Shown here in pieces: positions 6,591 through 13,124 of a DNA stretch of 13,985 nt; position 1 is the stretch's first letter; each line of letters starts with the position of its first letter. Position numbers and translations under genes: made by a program. This stretch comes from JAMIFV01 sp035906055. GTDB taxonomy: Bacteria; Pseudomonadota; Alphaproteobacteria; Rickettsiales; JABCZZ01. The notes beneath the pieces were generated by a model, which saw nothing but the letters and a program-made list of their open reading frames with translations, made no database searches and had not been told where the DNA came from. Location: assembly GCA_035906055.1 (NCBI GenBank), contig JAMIFV010000064.1, forward strand, positions 1-13,985, given 5' to 3'.

Positions 6591-6683
6591 CGAGCGGCAT
6601 CTTTCGGATGCAGTTCTTGTGGGAGAAATGCACCAAATAACGGCTGATGCCAGCCGCTAGTGTAAAGGGTTTTGAAGCCCCGG
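6503..6683. repeat. Long imperfect inverted repeat around the structured RNA region
   Basis: The left arm 6503-6528 begins with CCGGGTGTTCAAAACC and ends in TACACTAG. The right arm 6657-6683 begins with CTAGTGTAA and ends in TTTTGAAGCCCCGG. The arms pair over about 26 bp with three mismatches and one extra base. Further out, AGGTGG (6488-6493) can pair with CCACCT (6694-6699). The 128-nt loop holds most of the candidate ncRNA. Together with the flanks this explains much of the otherwise gene-free stretch 6450-6774. Confidence 0.6.
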
Positions 6684-6717
6684 AATCACGCAGACCACCT
6701 GCGCGACTCTACCGGGA

Positions 6718-6746
6718 AAGATAAGAGAAAGTGAACGGAAGAGCAA
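6718..6746 (-). promoter_or_regulatory. Weak candidate promoter for the structured RNA
   Basis: TTGCTC (rc of 6741-6746) and TATCTT (rc of 6718-6723) are separated by 17 nt on the minus strand, just after the stop of the HsdR-N-like gene. Initiation would be near 6711, upstream of both arms of the inverted repeat. The match to sigma-70 boxes is only moderate. Confidence 0.3.
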
Positions 6747-6774
6747 GGATTGTTTAAAAACAGCAGGCTAATGC

Positions 6775-7857
6775 TTAGATTATAGCTTCAGGTGTTAGCC
6801 TTACTTCAAAATCACCCAGCATGAACATGGTTATACATAACCCCGGCACAGCAGGAAAGCTGGACTCGTATTCTGCCTGAAAGGTTCCCAGAAAAGTATT
6901 GTCCTTAATGTATCCTGCGGCTTGCCCTCTATAAGTCATAGACATATCCATACCAGCCACTTTTGAAGTCCAGTGTAAGATATCAAATAACGTCTCTTCT
7001 CGGTTAACAGCAACATGTCCAACAACATCAAAAATAGTAGGCTTTTGTTCATCTACAGAAACTTGTCTATCTAAGGAAATATACTCTGCATCTTGTAACT
7101 GTTTATCCTTTACAAACTGTAACATTCCCTCATGTGGTATAGCCCAATCTAGCCTAGCCTTAATTCTTGAAGTTTCATCTCTCCACACCCTGCCACCCGT
7201 AATCGTTTCACGGCGACCAGTCATAAACTGCTTCATCTTATTAAGTTCTTGTGCCTGTTGTGGAGGCATTGGGAAATTACACTCCCACATAAACTCTTTA
7301 TGATTAATTATACCGCCCGTAATTTTTGCATTAGAACGGAAACCTTCTGACAACGGCAGCCCCAAATCCACAATGGGTGGACTACAATCACGACGAATAG
7401 CACTCGGAGAAAGAGTTGCTTTTAGTTTATCAGCCAACTCCTCTAAAGAAGTGACTTCAATGTTAGCTAATGGTTTATCAGTAGAACGTTGTGTATTACT
7501 AAAGATGGTTAAGAAACGACCATTCAGCATTACTGCATAACTTGCTGATACCTCTGGGTGGCGTGCATAACTAATAGCTTGTTCTATTACATCTTGAGTA
7601 ATTTCTTCTGAAGGTGCTTTTACTTCTAATATCCAACGACCAGCACCAGCCACACTTAGGATATAATCTGGCCTACCCCGTAATGGTGGGTCATTAGGCT
7701 TCTTACGCCCCAGATAAATCCTACCATACGATAATGTATACTCTCTTAATATATCATTTGATGTACCGCGCTCGTAACCAAGTAATGCTAAAAGTGGAGA
7801 TGCAAGTTCTTCGCGAATATCTGTTTCATTAGCAGTATCTAAGTTCAGTTTTTTCAT
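6775..7857 (-). CDS. Stand-alone HsdR-N-type PD-(D/E)XK nuclease
   Basis: A 360-residue protein whose first 120 residues are the nuclease domain found at the N-terminus of type I restriction R subunits. The order is TDIREELASPLLALLGY (12-28, with the early Glu), GRPDYIL with Asp64, WILEVKAP with Glu78 and Lys80, and Q93-x3-Y97, the QxxxY motif typical of HsdR nucleases. The rest (about 150-360) has no helicase motifs and I do not recognise it. R subunits are around 1000 residues, so this is not a complete one, and no hsdM or hsdS is present in the window. Such solitary proteins occur in defence islands and prophages and may be nucleases that target foreign DNA. It lies 39 nt downstream of the integrase stop on the same strand. 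Confidence 0.7.
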   Translation of the reverse strand: MKKLNLDTANETDIREELASPLLALLGYERGTSNDILREYTLSYGRIYLGRKKPNDPPLRGRPDYILSVAGAGRWILEVKAPSEEITQDVIEQAISYARHPEVSASYAVMLNGRFLTIFSNTQRSTDKPLANIEVTSLEELADKLKATLSPSAIRRDCSPPIVDLGLPLSEGFRSNAKITGGIINHKEFMWECNFPMPPQQAQELNKMKQFMTGRRETITGGRVWRDETSRIKARLDWAIPHEGMLQFVKDKQLQDAEYISLDRQVSVDEQKPTIFDVVGHVAVNREETLFDILHWTSKVAGMDMSMTYRGQAAGYIKDNTFLGTFQAEYESSFPAVPGLCITMFMLGDFEVRLTPEAII

Positions 7858-7896
7858 GTCATCAATTTATGATTTGGAATTAATATCACCATATAA

Positions 7897-9468
7897 TCAA
7901 TATATTAATGTCTCAATAGCCTTCTGCATAAGCCCCTTACTTAGCTTGCTGGCATAAGTATCAATCGTTATGTCACCGTGCTTATGACCGATAATATCCT
8001 TAACAGTGCTGGTTTCTATGGCATTATTGCGTAGCTGTGTTGCAACGGTATGGCGGATGCTGTGATATGTGAGGGTTACTTTTTTAATTCCCAACTCTGG
8101 TAAAAGCGATTCATTGAACCACCGCCCAAGATTACGGCCATATCCTGCCTTGACAGTATAAGTTAGCATAGGAAACAGACGGCCATTGCCAGCTTTCTGC
8201 ACATAATCCAACAGACCATGCTCAAGTAGCTTACTATGTAAAGGAACAATCCGCTTAGAGGCCTTGTTTTTAAGCCGTTTGAACTCTCCATTATCATTAA
8301 TATCCACGCACCAGATACCACTTACCTGCCTAATGTCTGCTACATCTAACTGCGCCACCTCATTAAGCCTTGCACCTGTATAGAAGGCAATTAACGTGCC
8401 CCATTTCTGATGAGGGTATTTAGCGTCAAGAGCAGTTTTAACAATCGCGCTGGACTGTTCCGGTGCAAAGCTCTCTCGCTCTTCACCAGCCTTACTTACA
8501 TCATCCACAAGCGCAGCAAAAGGATTCTCGCTTGTTTCCTTACGCTTCACTGCCCAATCATAGAAGGTGCTATATACGCTGATATGCTTGGCAACTGTGG
8601 TCGCACCCATGCATTTCTGGCCTTCCAGTGCGATAAGCTCTTGTATGGTCTTATCCTTCAATCCAACCTTCTTGTTTGCGTTTACAGGCATCCTGAGCAG
8701 CATGTTTTTAATATCATTGGCAACAGCATCAGACATATACAACGGGACATCTACACCCAGATAGCGCAGCAATAGATTGAACTTGGCACGGTTTTCTATA
8801 GCCACACCCTCACGCCATTGCTTGAGGCGTGTCTTCTCGGAGATATAAGCCTCCAATACATCCGCCAGCTTCTTCTGAGAGGTGCGTTTGGTTGCCTTTT
8901 GCATGGCAAGTGCAGCAGGCTCAGTTTTGAAGTTGAATCCATCAAAGCGTGAATCATACTCCAAGACGCTGGCGCAATAGTCACGGAAGGCTTTAAGGAA
9001 CTCTGTTCGCAATGTTGTGTATTGGTCGCTATTGCGGGTGAGAGGCAAAGCATAATCATCTATCAGGCTGGCAAGCTCTCCGTCCGTTCCTGTGAGGCTA
9101 TAATCATGGTTCTGCAAGGCATCTTCAGCCAGCGCACCGCTATTGGTTAGAGCCGCTTTATCCTGCTTGGTTAAGCGTCCATGCGTGTTGATTCGCTCTT
9201 TCATACGCTCACGCAGAGCTGTGAAATGGTCGAATAGCACCTCACGTATTGCCAGATAGTCCATGTTATAAATCTCAGGTTTCTGAAGCAGTTGAAATCC
9301 AACATAACTGAGAGCACGCGATAATTGCAACGCTTCACGAGGACAACGTGTATTGAGCGACAAGCGTATGCTGCTTGCCTTGCGTTCAGGATGCAGATTG
9401 TTAGGAATAGGAAAACGGAAATAGAAATGACCGAAGCGTGATGCAGTCAAATAGCTTGGAGAGGGCAT
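7897..9468 (-). CDS. Tyrosine recombinase (phage-type integrase) of the island
   Basis: A 523-residue integrase. Residues 8-180 form an N-terminal arm-binding and helical region, and about 198-310 a SAM-like core-binding domain (LADVLEAYISEK, ending in HISVYSTFYDWAVKRK). The catalytic domain spans about 335-515. The catalytic residues are visible: Arg367 in YTGARLNE, a beta-hairpin Lys at 400 or 402 in LKNKASKRIVPLH, His469 and Arg472 in YHSIRHT, His495 in IGHKHGD and Tyr505 in IDTYASK. The gene reads away from tRNA-Ala and its start lies 65 nt from the tRNA 3' end, the usual position for an integrase that uses the tRNA 3' end as attachment site. The ATG is part of a 7-bp inverted repeat. No excisionase gene is visible nearby. 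Confidence 0.92.
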   Translation of the reverse strand: MPSPSYLTASRFGHFYFRFPIPNNLHPERKASSIRLSLNTRCPREALQLSRALSYVGFQLLQKPEIYNMDYLAIREVLFDHFTALRERMKERINTHGRLTKQDKAALTNSGALAEDALQNHDYSLTGTDGELASLIDDYALPLTRNSDQYTTLRTEFLKAFRDYCASVLEYDSRFDGFNFKTEPAALAMQKATKRTSQKKLADVLEAYISEKTRLKQWREGVAIENRAKFNLLLRYLGVDVPLYMSDAVANDIKNMLLRMPVNANKKVGLKDKTIQELIALEGQKCMGATTVAKHISVYSTFYDWAVKRKETSENPFAALVDDVSKAGEERESFAPEQSSAIVKTALDAKYPHQKWGTLIAFYTGARLNEVAQLDVADIRQVSGIWCVDINDNGEFKRLKNKASKRIVPLHSKLLEHGLLDYVQKAGNGRLFPMLTYTVKAGYGRNLGRWFNESLLPELGIKKVTLTYHSIRHTVATQLRNNAIETSTVKDIIGHKHGDITIDTYASKLSKGLMQKAIETLIY

Positions 9469-9488
9469 AACAATGTCTCACTGTTATG
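9466..9488. repeat. Inverted repeat spanning the integrase start codon
   Basis: CATAACA (9466-9472) and TGTTATG (9482-9488) are exact reverse complements with 9 bp between. On the minus strand the downstream arm contains the ATG of the integrase and the loop contains the only Shine-Dalgarno-like bases (GTGAGA). It could be a repressor site or an RNA hairpin that hides the start. Either role is inferred. Confidence 0.35.
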
Positions 9489-9533
9489 TCACACCTCTGA
9501 AAATAGCTTATAAGTATCTGTATATAAAAGAAA

Positions 9534-9560
9534 TGGTGGAGCATAACGGAGTCGAACCGT
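9534..9560. other. Inferred island attachment site in the 3' end of tRNA-Ala
   Basis: The tRNA 3' end faces the integrase gene, and the sequence changes from GC-rich core to AT-richer accessory content here. Integrases of this type commonly recombine in the T-arm and acceptor end of a tRNA and leave the gene intact. The exact crossover cannot be fixed, because I find no second copy of this tRNA segment in 1-9533. The other boundary must lie left of the window. Confidence 0.5.
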
Positions 9561-9609
9561 TGACCTCTTCCATGCCATGGAAGCGCTCTACCAGCTGAGC
9601 TAATGCCCC
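9534..9609 (-). tRNA. tRNA-Ala (anticodon GGC)
   Basis: The minus strand folds as a full cloverleaf: acceptor GGGGCAT/ATGCTCC with one G-T pair, D stem GCTC/GAGC, anticodon stem CTTCC/GGAAG, T stem AACGG/CCGTT with loop TTCGACT, discriminator A and an encoded CCA end. The anticodon loop ATGGCAT gives anticodon GGC, which reads GCC Ala codons. The gene is complete, as expected if the island carried a copy of the 3' end. Confidence 0.95.
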
Positions 9610-9627
9610 ACAAATCGCGGACGGATA

Positions 9628-9655
9628 CTGATAGCGAATCCCGCCTTTCTGTCAA
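9628..9655 (-). promoter_or_regulatory. Sigma-70-type promoter of tRNA-Ala
   Basis: TTGACA (rc of 9650-9655) and TATCAG (rc of 9628-9633) are separated by 16 nt and lie just upstream of the tRNA 5' end at 9609. The -35 box is a consensus match. Initiation near 9621 would leave a leader of about 12 nt. Confidence 0.6.
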
Positions 9656-9778
9656 TACAAGTTTTAACGTGGCGGCGGGGCAAAAATTACCGTTGGCATG
9701 GGCGTAAAACGACCGTTGCAGTTCAGCCACACCCCTTTAAAAGCGGCCATAAGGCTGGCATCCATACGGGGCATAGCT

Positions 9779-9795
9779 TGGCATAAAAAATGCAT
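9779..9795 (+). promoter_or_regulatory. Sigma-54 promoter of the flgFGAH operon
   Basis: TGGCATAAAAAATGCAT has GG at 9780-9781 and GC at 9792-9793 with exactly 10 bp between, the defining -24/-12 spacing. It matches TGGCAYR-N4-TTGCA at all but one position. Initiation would be near 9805, about 70 nt upstream of flgF. Middle and late flagellar operons of Caulobacter-type alphaproteobacteria use sigma-54 with the activator FlbD, so the site fits its gene. I could not identify an activator-binding site with confidence in 9660-9775. Confidence 0.65.
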
Positions 9796-9876
9796 AGTAA
9801 GAGGTTAATAATAAAACAAAGCAGGCACCAAGCCTGTGGATAACTCGAGCAAACGCCCCTAAAAGGAGGCACGACT

Positions 9877-10602
9877 ATGGATACCGGCATTTATATCGCC
9901 CTGTCGAAGCAGGTCGGCATATTCAACGATATGGCGGTCACGGCTAACAATATAGCCAATATCGACACCAGCGGCTACCAGTCCGACAAGCTTATCTTCA
10001 AGGATTTCCTCACCCCCTCCACCAAGCAGGAAAAGAGCGTCGCGTTTACCAACGACATCAGCACTTTCCGCAATGCCATGCAGGGCGAGCTAAGAGTCAC
10101 CAATGCCCCGCTTGACGCCGCCATAGAAGGCAGCGGTTATTTCACCGTACAGACGGCGCTCGGCGTGCGCTATACGCGCAACGGCAATTTCCGCGTGAGC
10201 TCGGCCGGTGACCTCGTGACGAAAGAAGGTTATCCCGTACTCGACACCTCTAACAAGCCCATCAAGTTCGACGAACTCGACCGTGTGATCCAGATCCGTG
10301 ACGACGGCACGGTGAACGTGGACGGCGACGACCGCGGCATAATCAGGATCGTGCAGTTCGACAATGAACAGTTTCTGGAACGCGTGGGCGACACGCTTTA
10401 CACCTCCGCCGACAACGGCAGGCCCGCGCAGAATTTCCGCGTGGTGGCCGGCGCGCTGGAGCGTTCCAACGTGAAGTCGTTCGAAGCGATGACCCATCTT
10501 ATTTACCTGACCCGCAGCGCCACCGACAGCGCCAACCTCATCAGCACGCTCTATACGCTGCAGCGCAAGGCATCCGACACACTCGCCAAGGTTTATTCGT
10601 AA
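9877..10602 (+). CDS. flgF: FlgF, flagellar proximal rod protein
   Basis: A 241-residue protein of the flagellar rod/hook family, near the usual FlgF length. The N-terminus has the rod-family signature (VTANNIANIDTSGYQSDKL, residues about 21-40). The central part (about 80-150) has the expected beta-domain pattern (AIEGSGYFTVQT, GVRYTRNGNFRVSSAGDLVT). The C-terminal helix (LIYLTRSATDSANLISTLYT) packs into the rod. FlgF is exported by the flagellar type III apparatus and forms part of the proximal rod in the periplasm. AGGAGG at 9864-9869 is a strong ribosome binding site 7 nt from the ATG. It is the first gene of flgF-flgG-flgA-flgH. Confidence 0.92.
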   Translation: MDTGIYIALSKQVGIFNDMAVTANNIANIDTSGYQSDKLIFKDFLTPSTKQEKSVAFTNDISTFRNAMQGELRVTNAPLDAAIEGSGYFTVQTALGVRYTRNGNFRVSSAGDLVTKEGYPVLDTSNKPIKFDELDRVIQIRDDGTVNVDGDDRGIIRIVQFDNEQFLERVGDTLYTSADNGRPAQNFRVVAGALERSNVKSFEAMTHLIYLTRSATDSANLISTLYTLQRKASDTLAKVYS

Positions 10603-10636
10603 CGCATACATCAAAGAAAAATAGCAGGAGCACCAT

Positions 10637-11425
10637 ATGTTTCTTTCTCTCGATATCGCCGCTACCGGCCTGCAGGCACAGCAGACCAACGTCGACGTCA
10701 TATCGCAGAACCTCGCCAATATCAGCACCACGGGTTACAAGCGCCAGATCCCGGAATTCCACGATCTGCTCTATCAGGACCTGCGCCGCGTGGGCGCCAC
10801 GTCGAGCGACACGGGCACTATCGTGCCCACCGGTATCCAGCTCGGCCTTGGCGTAAAGACCGCCGCCATCCACCGCGACGTGCAGCAGGGCACGTTCTCT
10901 TCCACCTCCGGCCCGCTCGACCTCGCCATCTCAGGCCGCGGGTTCTTCCAGGTCACCCTGCCCGACGGCACCACCGCCTACACGCGCGACGGCACGTTCC
11001 AGATATCGCCCAACGGCGAAATCGTGACCGCCGAAGGCTTCACCCTCTCCCCCGCCATCACCATTCCGCAGAACGCCACCGGCATAAGCGTGAATGCGTC
11101 CGGCGTGGTGGAAGCCACTATTCCCGCGCAGACCGCGCCCAGCAATCTCGGCCAGATCCAGCTTGCCACCTTTATCAATGATAACGGCCTGCAGGCCACC
11201 GGCGGCAACCTGTTCCTTGAAACGCAGGCCTCCAGCACGCCCGTGGTGGGCACGCCGGGCCTCGACGGCGTGGGCAACATCCGCCAGGGCTTCCTGGAAA
11301 ATTCCAACGTCAACCCGGTGAGCGAAATCACCAACCTTATCGTGGCGCAGCGTGCGTATGAATTCAACACCAAGGTCATCAGTGCGGCAGACCAGATGCT
11401 GCAGTCGCTCGCACAGGTCAGCTAA
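10637..11425 (+). CDS. flgG: FlgG, flagellar distal rod protein
   Basis: A 262-residue protein, the standard FlgG length. The N-terminus LDIAATGLQAQQTNVDVISQ followed by NLANISTTGYKR is the rod-family signature. FDGTYR-like central features are present as YTRDGTFQISPNGEIV. The C-terminus (NPVSEITNLIVAQRAYEFNT, KVISAADQMLQSL) is nearly diagnostic for FlgG. It builds the distal rod that passes through the P and L rings. AGGAG at 10626-10630 lies 6 nt from the ATG, and the gene follows flgF by 34 nt. Confidence 0.96.
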   Translation: MFLSLDIAATGLQAQQTNVDVISQNLANISTTGYKRQIPEFHDLLYQDLRRVGATSSDTGTIVPTGIQLGLGVKTAAIHRDVQQGTFSSTSGPLDLAISGRGFFQVTLPDGTTAYTRDGTFQISPNGEIVTAEGFTLSPAITIPQNATGISVNASGVVEATIPAQTAPSNLGQIQLATFINDNGLQATGGNLFLETQASSTPVVGTPGLDGVGNIRQGFLENSNVNPVSEITNLIVAQRAYEFNTKVISAADQMLQSLAQVS

Positions 11426-11426
11426 T

Positions 11427-12173
11427 ATGAAAAAACCGCTCCTTATTCTTGCCGCCTTATTCGGCTTCGCAGCGCACGCGGCGGCAGACGACAATGTATC
11501 ACGCGTATTCACCGGCAGAGACGCCGCGCAGGCCGTGGGCCGCGCGCTTATCAAGGAAGGCGCGGGCGATGAACTGCGCGTGCAGATCCACGGCGTGCGT
11601 GAGGACGACCAGATAGCGCTTTCCGCAGGCTCGCCCATCAAGGCCGACGTGGAAAACGTGACGCTCGACAAGGCACGTGGCCGCTGGGAAGCCACGCTCT
11701 ACATGGCAGCGGACGGCAAAAGCCTCGCCCCTGCCCGCATCAGCGGCATGTATGACGAAATGGCGCATATTCCCATGCTCAGGCAACGCATGCAGTCGGG
11801 TGATATCATCTCGGAAGAAGATATCGTGTGGGACAGCATGCCCATCAGCCGCCTGCGCAAATCCACCATTATGGACAGTAAATCGCTGGTCGGCAAATCA
11901 CCCAAACGCATCGTATCCCCCAATCGCCCCGTCCGCCTCGACGAGATCACCGGCCCCACCGTAGTGAACAAGGGCGCGCAGGTGTCGCTCGTCTACAGAA
12001 CGCCGAACCTTGAGATAAAAACGCTCGGCGAAGCCATGGAAAGCGGCGCGCAGGGTACGGTCATCAAAGTGAAGAACACGTCCAGCAAAGCGATACTGGT
12101 GGGCACCGTGGAAGGTGAAGGCCGCGTGCGCGTGAGCCCGCCCGACAGCGTTTCAGCGGGGTTGCTGCAATGA
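11427..12173 (+). CDS. flgA: FlgA, P-ring assembly chaperone
   Basis: A 248-residue periplasmic protein from the ATG at 11427, one base after the flgG stop. This start gives a proper signal peptide (MKKPLLILAALFGFAAHAAA, cleavage near residue 19-20). An upstream reading from 11352 overlaps flgG and lacks a signal peptide. The C-terminal half carries the SAF-type domain of FlgA proteins (QRMQSGDIISEEDIVW near the middle, then LVGKSPKRIVSPNRPVRLDE and GAQVSLVYR). FlgA assists assembly of FlgI into the P ring around the rod. Its position between flgG and flgH is the alphaproteobacterial order. It overlaps flgH by 4 nt (ATGA), so the two are translationally coupled. Confidence 0.93.
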   Translation: MKKPLLILAALFGFAAHAAADDNVSRVFTGRDAAQAVGRALIKEGAGDELRVQIHGVREDDQIALSAGSPIKADVENVTLDKARGRWEATLYMAADGKSLAPARISGMYDEMAHIPMLRQRMQSGDIISEEDIVWDSMPISRLRKSTIMDSKSLVGKSPKRIVSPNRPVRLDEITGPTVVNKGAQVSLVYRTPNLEIKTLGEAMESGAQGTVIKVKNTSSKAILVGTVEGEGRVRVSPPDSVSAGLLQ

Positions 12174-12967
12174 AAAAGACAGATTCGCACTCGGTGAACA
12201 GGCAATTGAGTACCGAGTACCGAGTACCGAGTACCCTTATTCTGTTATCTGTGTTGCTTTTATCGGGATGTTCCGCCACGCTGGATAAGCTGGAAAATAT
12301 CGGCAAGCCCCCGGCGCTCGACAAGGTGAAAGACCCCACCGCCGAAGTGGATTACAGGCCACTTTCGTGGCCGCTTCCGGAAAGCCCGATGCCCGCGCAG
12401 GCAAACGCCAACTCGCTCTGGCAGCCCGGCGCCCGCGCTTTTTTCCGTGACGGGCGCGCCGCCCGCGTGGGCGACATACTGCGCGTGAAGATCAGCATTA
12501 CCGATCAGGCCGAGTTCACCAACAACACCACCAGCGCACGCACGACGTCAGAGAATATAGCAGCCCCCACCTTTTTTGGGTTGGAGCGCAAACTTAAAAG
12601 CATCACCCCTATTGTTAACCCCGAGGCAGGCAACCTTGCCGATATCACCGGCAGCAGCAATGCACAGGGCAATGTGAGCGCCAAGCGCAAGGAAACCGTG
12701 CAGACGCAGGTGGCCGCCATGGTCACGCAGGTGCTGCCCAACGGCAACTTCGTCATTCAGGGTAAGCAGGAATTCCTGATGAATTACGACATCCGCGAAG
12801 TCTCCATCCGCGGCGTGGTGCGCCCGCAGGATATCGGTTCGGATAACACGGTCGATTCCACGCAGGTTGCCGAAGCGCGCATCACCTATGGCGGCCGTGG
12901 GCAGGCCATGGACGTGCAGCAGAAACGCTGGGGCGCACAGGCCATAGAAGCGATATCGCCGTTCTGA
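12170..12967 (+). CDS. flgH: FlgH, flagellar L-ring lipoprotein
   Basis: A 265-residue outer-membrane lipoprotein with lipobox L31-S-G-C34, lipidated at Cys34. The mature part has the FlgH core (FFRDGRAARVGDILRVKISI, then AMVTQVLPNGNFVIQGKQE and DIREVSIRGVVRPQDI) and the typical end (WGAQAIEAISPF). FlgH forms the L ring in the outer membrane. The N-terminus is unusually long: about 19 polar residues (DSHSVNRQLSTEYRVPST) separate MKKT from the hydrophobic core, and part of them is encoded by four tandem 7-bp repeats (12208-12235). The start is fixed by the ATGA overlap with flgA. The extension may be a repeat insertion in an otherwise normal signal peptide. Confidence 0.94.
   Translation: MKKTDSHSVNRQLSTEYRVPSTLILLSVLLLSGCSATLDKLENIGKPPALDKVKDPTAEVDYRPLSWPLPESPMPAQANANSLWQPGARAFFRDGRAARVGDILRVKISITDQAEFTNNTTSARTTSENIAAPTFFGLERKLKSITPIVNPEAGNLADITGSSNAQGNVSAKRKETVQTQVAAMVTQVLPNGNFVIQGKQEFLMNYDIREVSIRGVVRPQDIGSDNTVDSTQVAEARITYGGRGQAMDVQQKRWGAQAIEAISPF
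12208..12235 (+). repeat. Four tandem copies of the heptamer GAGTACC inside flgH
   Basis: GAGTACC occurs four times head to tail at 12208, 12215, 12222 and 12229 with no mismatch. The unit is not a multiple of three, so gain or loss of one copy would shift the frame between the flgH start and its lipobox. In the present number the frame is open. Confidence 0.95.
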
Positions 12968-12975
12968 GTGAACAA

Positions 12976-13094
12976 CCCCGCCGCAAGCAGCGGAGTAGTA
13001 AGTGTAAGGGGGATGAAGACATCCCCCTTCGCTAACGCTTACCCCCTCTAAAGGGGTCGTCGCCTTCGGCTCCTCCACGCCGCAAGCGGCGGGG
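12976..13094. repeat. Composite GC-rich palindromic element downstream of flgH
   Basis: The outer arms CCCCGCCGC (12976-12984) and GCGGCGGGG (13086-13094) are perfect inverted repeats. Inside are a perfect 10-bp hairpin, a CCCCT/AGGGG hairpin near 13042-13055 and CCGCAAGC motifs next to both ends. The modular GC-rich hairpins are typical of dispersed REP/MITE-like intergenic repeats. It starts 8 nt after the flgH stop and fills most of the gap to the peptidase gene. Confidence 0.55.
13006..13029 (+). terminator. Hairpin that probably ends the flgFGAH transcript
   Basis: AAGGGGGATG (13006-13015) and CATCCCCCTT (13020-13029) form a perfect 10-bp stem with the 4-nt loop AAGA. There is no U-run after the stem, so it may act as an inefficient or Rho-assisted terminator, or merely protect the 3' end of the message. 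Being symmetric it could serve transcripts from both sides. Confidence 0.4.
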
Positions 13095-13124
13095 AACGTA
13101 CCCGGATGGATTCAGAGAAGCGTC

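Noticed and set aside
6455..6640. A 61-codon plus-strand open frame over the structured RNA region
   Set aside because: It lies antisense to the candidate RNA, has no good ribosome binding site and follows hairpin arms. It faintly recalls ash/icd-type frames of phages, so it is mentioned only as support for a phage-like regulatory region.
6775..7857. Complete type I restriction-modification system
   Set aside because: Only the nuclease domain of an R subunit is present; there are no helicase motifs and no hsdM or hsdS genes.
8410..8775. A 121-codon plus-strand frame inside the integrase gene
   Set aside because: It is antisense to the integrase core-binding and catalytic region and shows no domain.
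11352..11426. Upstream extension of flgA starting at 11352
   Set aside because: It overlaps the conserved FlgG C-terminus and would bury the clear signal peptide that begins at 11427.
10090..11695. Long open frames on the minus strand opposite flgF, flgG and flgA (for example 10090-10731 and 10931-11695)
   Set aside because: They lie antisense to strongly conserved flagellar genes in GC-rich sequence, where such open frames are expected, and their products look compositionally biased with no recognisable domain.
12208..12235. Tandem repeats considered as a CRISPR array
   Set aside because: The units are 7 bp, contiguous and without spacers; no CRISPR array or cas gene is visible anywhere in the window.
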